Assembly (NCBI GenBank): GCA_028875955.1 | Contig: JAGWTX010000126.1 | Coordinates: 1-7,044 of the forward strand | Length of the DNA: 7,044 nt | Origin: Bacteroidota bacterium | Lineage (GTDB): Bacteria; Bacteroidota; Bacteroidia; Chitinophagales; Chitinophagaceae | Direction: 5' to 3' | Shown: one piece after another, positions 5,270-7,044 of the stretch | Layout of the letters: the number at the start of each line of letters is the position of its first letter | Numbering within the stretch: position 1 is the first letter of the stretch | Notes under the pieces: model-generated | The model's input: the letters and a program-made list of their open reading frames with translations, nothing else | Told to the model about the DNA's origin: nothing | The model's database searches: none | Position numbers and translations under genes: made by a program

Positions 5270-7044
5270 TCAGACCATGGAATCCAGGAATTCCTGCAGT
5301 TCCATATCAGACTTAAACAGTACTTCCCTTGCCTTACTTCCCTGGTTGGGTCCAACAACGCCGGCGGCTTCCAACTGATCCATTAACCGGCCGGCACGGT
5401 TGTATCCCAGTTTCATCCGTCTTTGTATCAGTGAAGTGGAACCCATTTGGTTCTGAACGATCAGTTTGGCGGCATCTTCAAACAAAGGATCGCGGTCGTT
5501 GGCATCGAAGTCCCGTCCTTCCAGATCCTTTTCATCCACATATTCGGGCAAGAGAAAGGCTTCCGGATAACCCCGTTGATCACCGATAAATTCGCAAACG
5601 GCCTCCACTTCCGGTGTATCCACGAATGCGCATTGCAAACGGGTGATCTCACCATTGTAACTCACGAGCATATCACCCTTACCTATCAGCTGTTCTGCGC
5701 CTCCTGCATCCAGAATGGTACGGCTGTCGATTTTACTGGATACTTTGAACCCGATACGGGCCGGGAAATTGGCCTTGATGGTTCCCGTAATGATATTAAC
5801 AGAAGGTCTTTGTGTGGCAATGATCAAATGTATACCGATGGCACGCGCCAGCTGGGCAAGACGGGCGATGGGCATTTCCACTTCCTTGCCGGCTGTCATG
5901 ATCAGATCTGCAAACTCATCCACAACCAGTACTATGAATGGCAGGTATTGGTGTCCTTTTTCCGGATTGAGTTTGCGTGATGTGAATTTTTCATTGTATT
6001 CCTTGATATTGCGGCAACCGGCTTCTTTTAACAGGTCATACCTGTTATCCATTTCAATACAAAGCGCATTGAGGGTATGCACCACTTTTTTGGTATCCGT
6101 AATGATGGATTCTTCCTCTCCGGGCAATTTGGCCAGAAAATGTTTTTCAATCACCCGGTATAAGCTCAGTTCCACTTTTTTGGGATCGACCAATACAAAT
6201 TTGAGTTGTGACGGATGTTTTTTAAACAGCAGGGATACCAGTATGGCGTTTAACCCGACTGATTTACCCTGACCGGTCGCACCCGCCATGAGGAGGTGGG
6301 GCATATTGGCCAGGTCCACGATAAAATTTTCGTTGTCGATCTTTTTACCAATGGCAATGGGTAAAGAGAAATGCGTGTTCTGAAATTTTTCTGATGCCAG
6401 CAGGGTTCGCATACTGACAATCGATTTCCGCACATTGGGCACTTCAATACCAATGGTGCCTTTTCCCGGAATGGGTGCAATGATCCGGATACCCAAAGCG
6501 GCCAGGCTTAACGCGATATCATCTTCCAGGTTCTTGATACGGCTGATCCGCACACCCGGAGCAGGTACGATTTCATATAAGGTTACCGTGGGACCAACCG
6601 TTGCTGCAATCCGCTGGATGGCAATATCATAATTCTTCAGTGTTGCAATGATCTGGTTTTTGTGTGTTTCCAGTTCGGTTGCATCGTGCACGATTTTTTC
6701 ACTGCCATGGGTTTCGAGCAGGTCCAGTGTGGGATATTTATAATCTTTCAGATCCAGTGTAACATCATACCGGGTATTGAGTTTACCAACTGTGGTGGCG
6801 GGTTTCACCTCATCCTCAGCAATTTCCGGTGTTTCTTTGATCTCCAGTTCCAGATTAGCCGCATCTGCCGGTTTGGCTACAGGGGTTGTTTTTGCGGGCT
6901 CCAAAACGGAGGAATGGATCGGTTCGGGCATTTCCGCTTCCGGATCCTCCTCTTTTTCCACCATGTCAAACGCATGCATCGGATTGTGTACCGGATTTTC
7001 CTGGGGCATGATCACGACAACCCCTTTCCCATCCTGTTTCATCC
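5270..7044 (-). CDS. ftsK: DNA translocase FtsK/SpoIIIE family, N-terminus cut by the window edge
   Basis: FtsK is a septum-anchored hexameric ATPase that pumps chromosomal DNA during division and activates XerCD dimer resolution. The visible 590 residues (numbered from the Met at 7040-7042) hold the cytoplasmic part. Residues 1-95 are an acidic, Pro/Glu-rich linker. Residues about 100-210 form the alpha domain (TLYEIVPAPGVRISRIKNL, IPGKGTIGIEVPN). The RecA-like beta motor carries Walker A GATGQGKS (254-261), DPKKVELSLY, Walker B VLVVDEFADL (Asp375, Glu376), ARAIGIHLIIATQRPS and DAGGAEQLIGKGDML. The C-terminal gamma winged-helix domain (about 517-590; DPLFEDAAKLIVQ, TSLIQRRMKLGYNRAGRLMDQLEAAGVVGP) is the module that reads polarity sequences on DNA. 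Intact family members are usually 800 or more residues with N-terminal membrane helices; none are seen here, so the visible Met is internal and the gene continues beyond the window. The linker is short compared with E. coli FtsK. lolA lies 106 bp downstream in the same direction. Confidence 0.96.
   Translation of the reverse strand, partial: MKQDGKGVVVIMPQENPVHNPMHAFDMVEKEEDPEAEMPEPIHSSVLEPAKTTPVAKPADAANLELEIKETPEIAEDEVKPATTVGKLNTRYDVTLDLKDYKYPTLDLLETHGSEKIVHDATELETHKNQIIATLKNYDIAIQRIAATVGPTVTLYEIVPAPGVRISRIKNLEDDIALSLAALGIRIIAPIPGKGTIGIEVPNVRKSIVSMRTLLASEKFQNTHFSLPIAIGKKIDNENFIVDLANMPHLLMAGATGQGKSVGLNAILVSLLFKKHPSQLKFVLVDPKKVELSLYRVIEKHFLAKLPGEEESIITDTKKVVHTLNALCIEMDNRYDLLKEAGCRNIKEYNEKFTSRKLNPEKGHQYLPFIVLVVDEFADLIMTAGKEVEMPIARLAQLARAIGIHLIIATQRPSVNIITGTIKANFPARIGFKVSSKIDSRTILDAGGAEQLIGKGDMLVSYNGEITRLQCAFVDTPEVEAVCEFIGDQRGYPEAFLLPEYVDEKDLEGRDFDANDRDPLFEDAAKLIVQNQMGSTSLIQRRMKLGYNRAGRLMDQLEAAGVVGPNQGSKAREVLFKSDMELQEFLDSMV

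Noticed and set aside
5447..6272. Two long plus-strand open frames (177 and 185 residues)
   Set aside because: Both are antisense to the conserved FtsK motor domain and overlap each other in different frames; neither resembles a known protein.
7040..7042. ATG as the true ftsK start
   Set aside because: The encoded protein would lack all membrane segments and begin in the linker; the open frame simply runs off the window edge.
1..7044. CRISPR array, insertion sequence, phage or defence genes
   Set aside because: No regularly spaced repeats, transposase motifs, terminal repeats or defence-type domains were seen; all substantial coding space is accounted for by six recognisable genes.

Overview
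This window looks like an ordinary stretch of chromosome from a Bacteroidota bacterium, most likely Chitinophagaceae or a near relative (family level is inference). Three things point there. Two minus-strand genes have perfect TAnnTTTG -7 promoter elements (ahead of rpsO and the lolA-type gene). Start codons lack Shine-Dalgarno sequences and instead sit behind A/T-rich leaders. The two short secretory proteins have signal peptides ending just before a Gln. No mobile element, CRISPR array, tRNA or rRNA is visible, and base composition looks even throughout.

Layout, left to right. A 3'-truncated polynucleotide phosphorylase gene (pnp, minus, 1-1648) follows a complete ribosomal protein S15 gene (rpsO, minus, 1813-2085), which is the classic rpsO-pnp order. 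The 164-bp spacer between them holds a long perfect inverted repeat. Divergent from rpsO across 266 bp is ribonuclease Z (rnz, plus, 2352-3260). It converges on a secreted alpha/beta-hydrolase esterase with an N-terminal carbohydrate-binding-like domain (minus, 3324-4457). Upstream of the esterase gene is a LolA-family periplasmic lipoprotein carrier (minus, 4534-5163) followed by a good intrinsic terminator. Upstream of that is a 5'-truncated DNA translocase of the FtsK/SpoIIIE family (minus, 5270-7044), cut by the right edge.

The genes fall into two housekeeping themes. rpsO, pnp and rnz serve ribosome assembly, RNA decay and tRNA 3'-end maturation. ftsK and lolA serve chromosome segregation/division and outer-membrane lipoprotein transport, and their adjacency also occurs in Gammaproteobacteria. 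The esterase is the only accessory-looking gene. I see no undescribed multi-gene system here. The items worth a second look are small non-coding structures: the rpsO-pnp hairpin, a 9-bp inverted repeat in the rpsO/rnz divergent region, and a small inverted repeat just upstream of the lolA -7 element.
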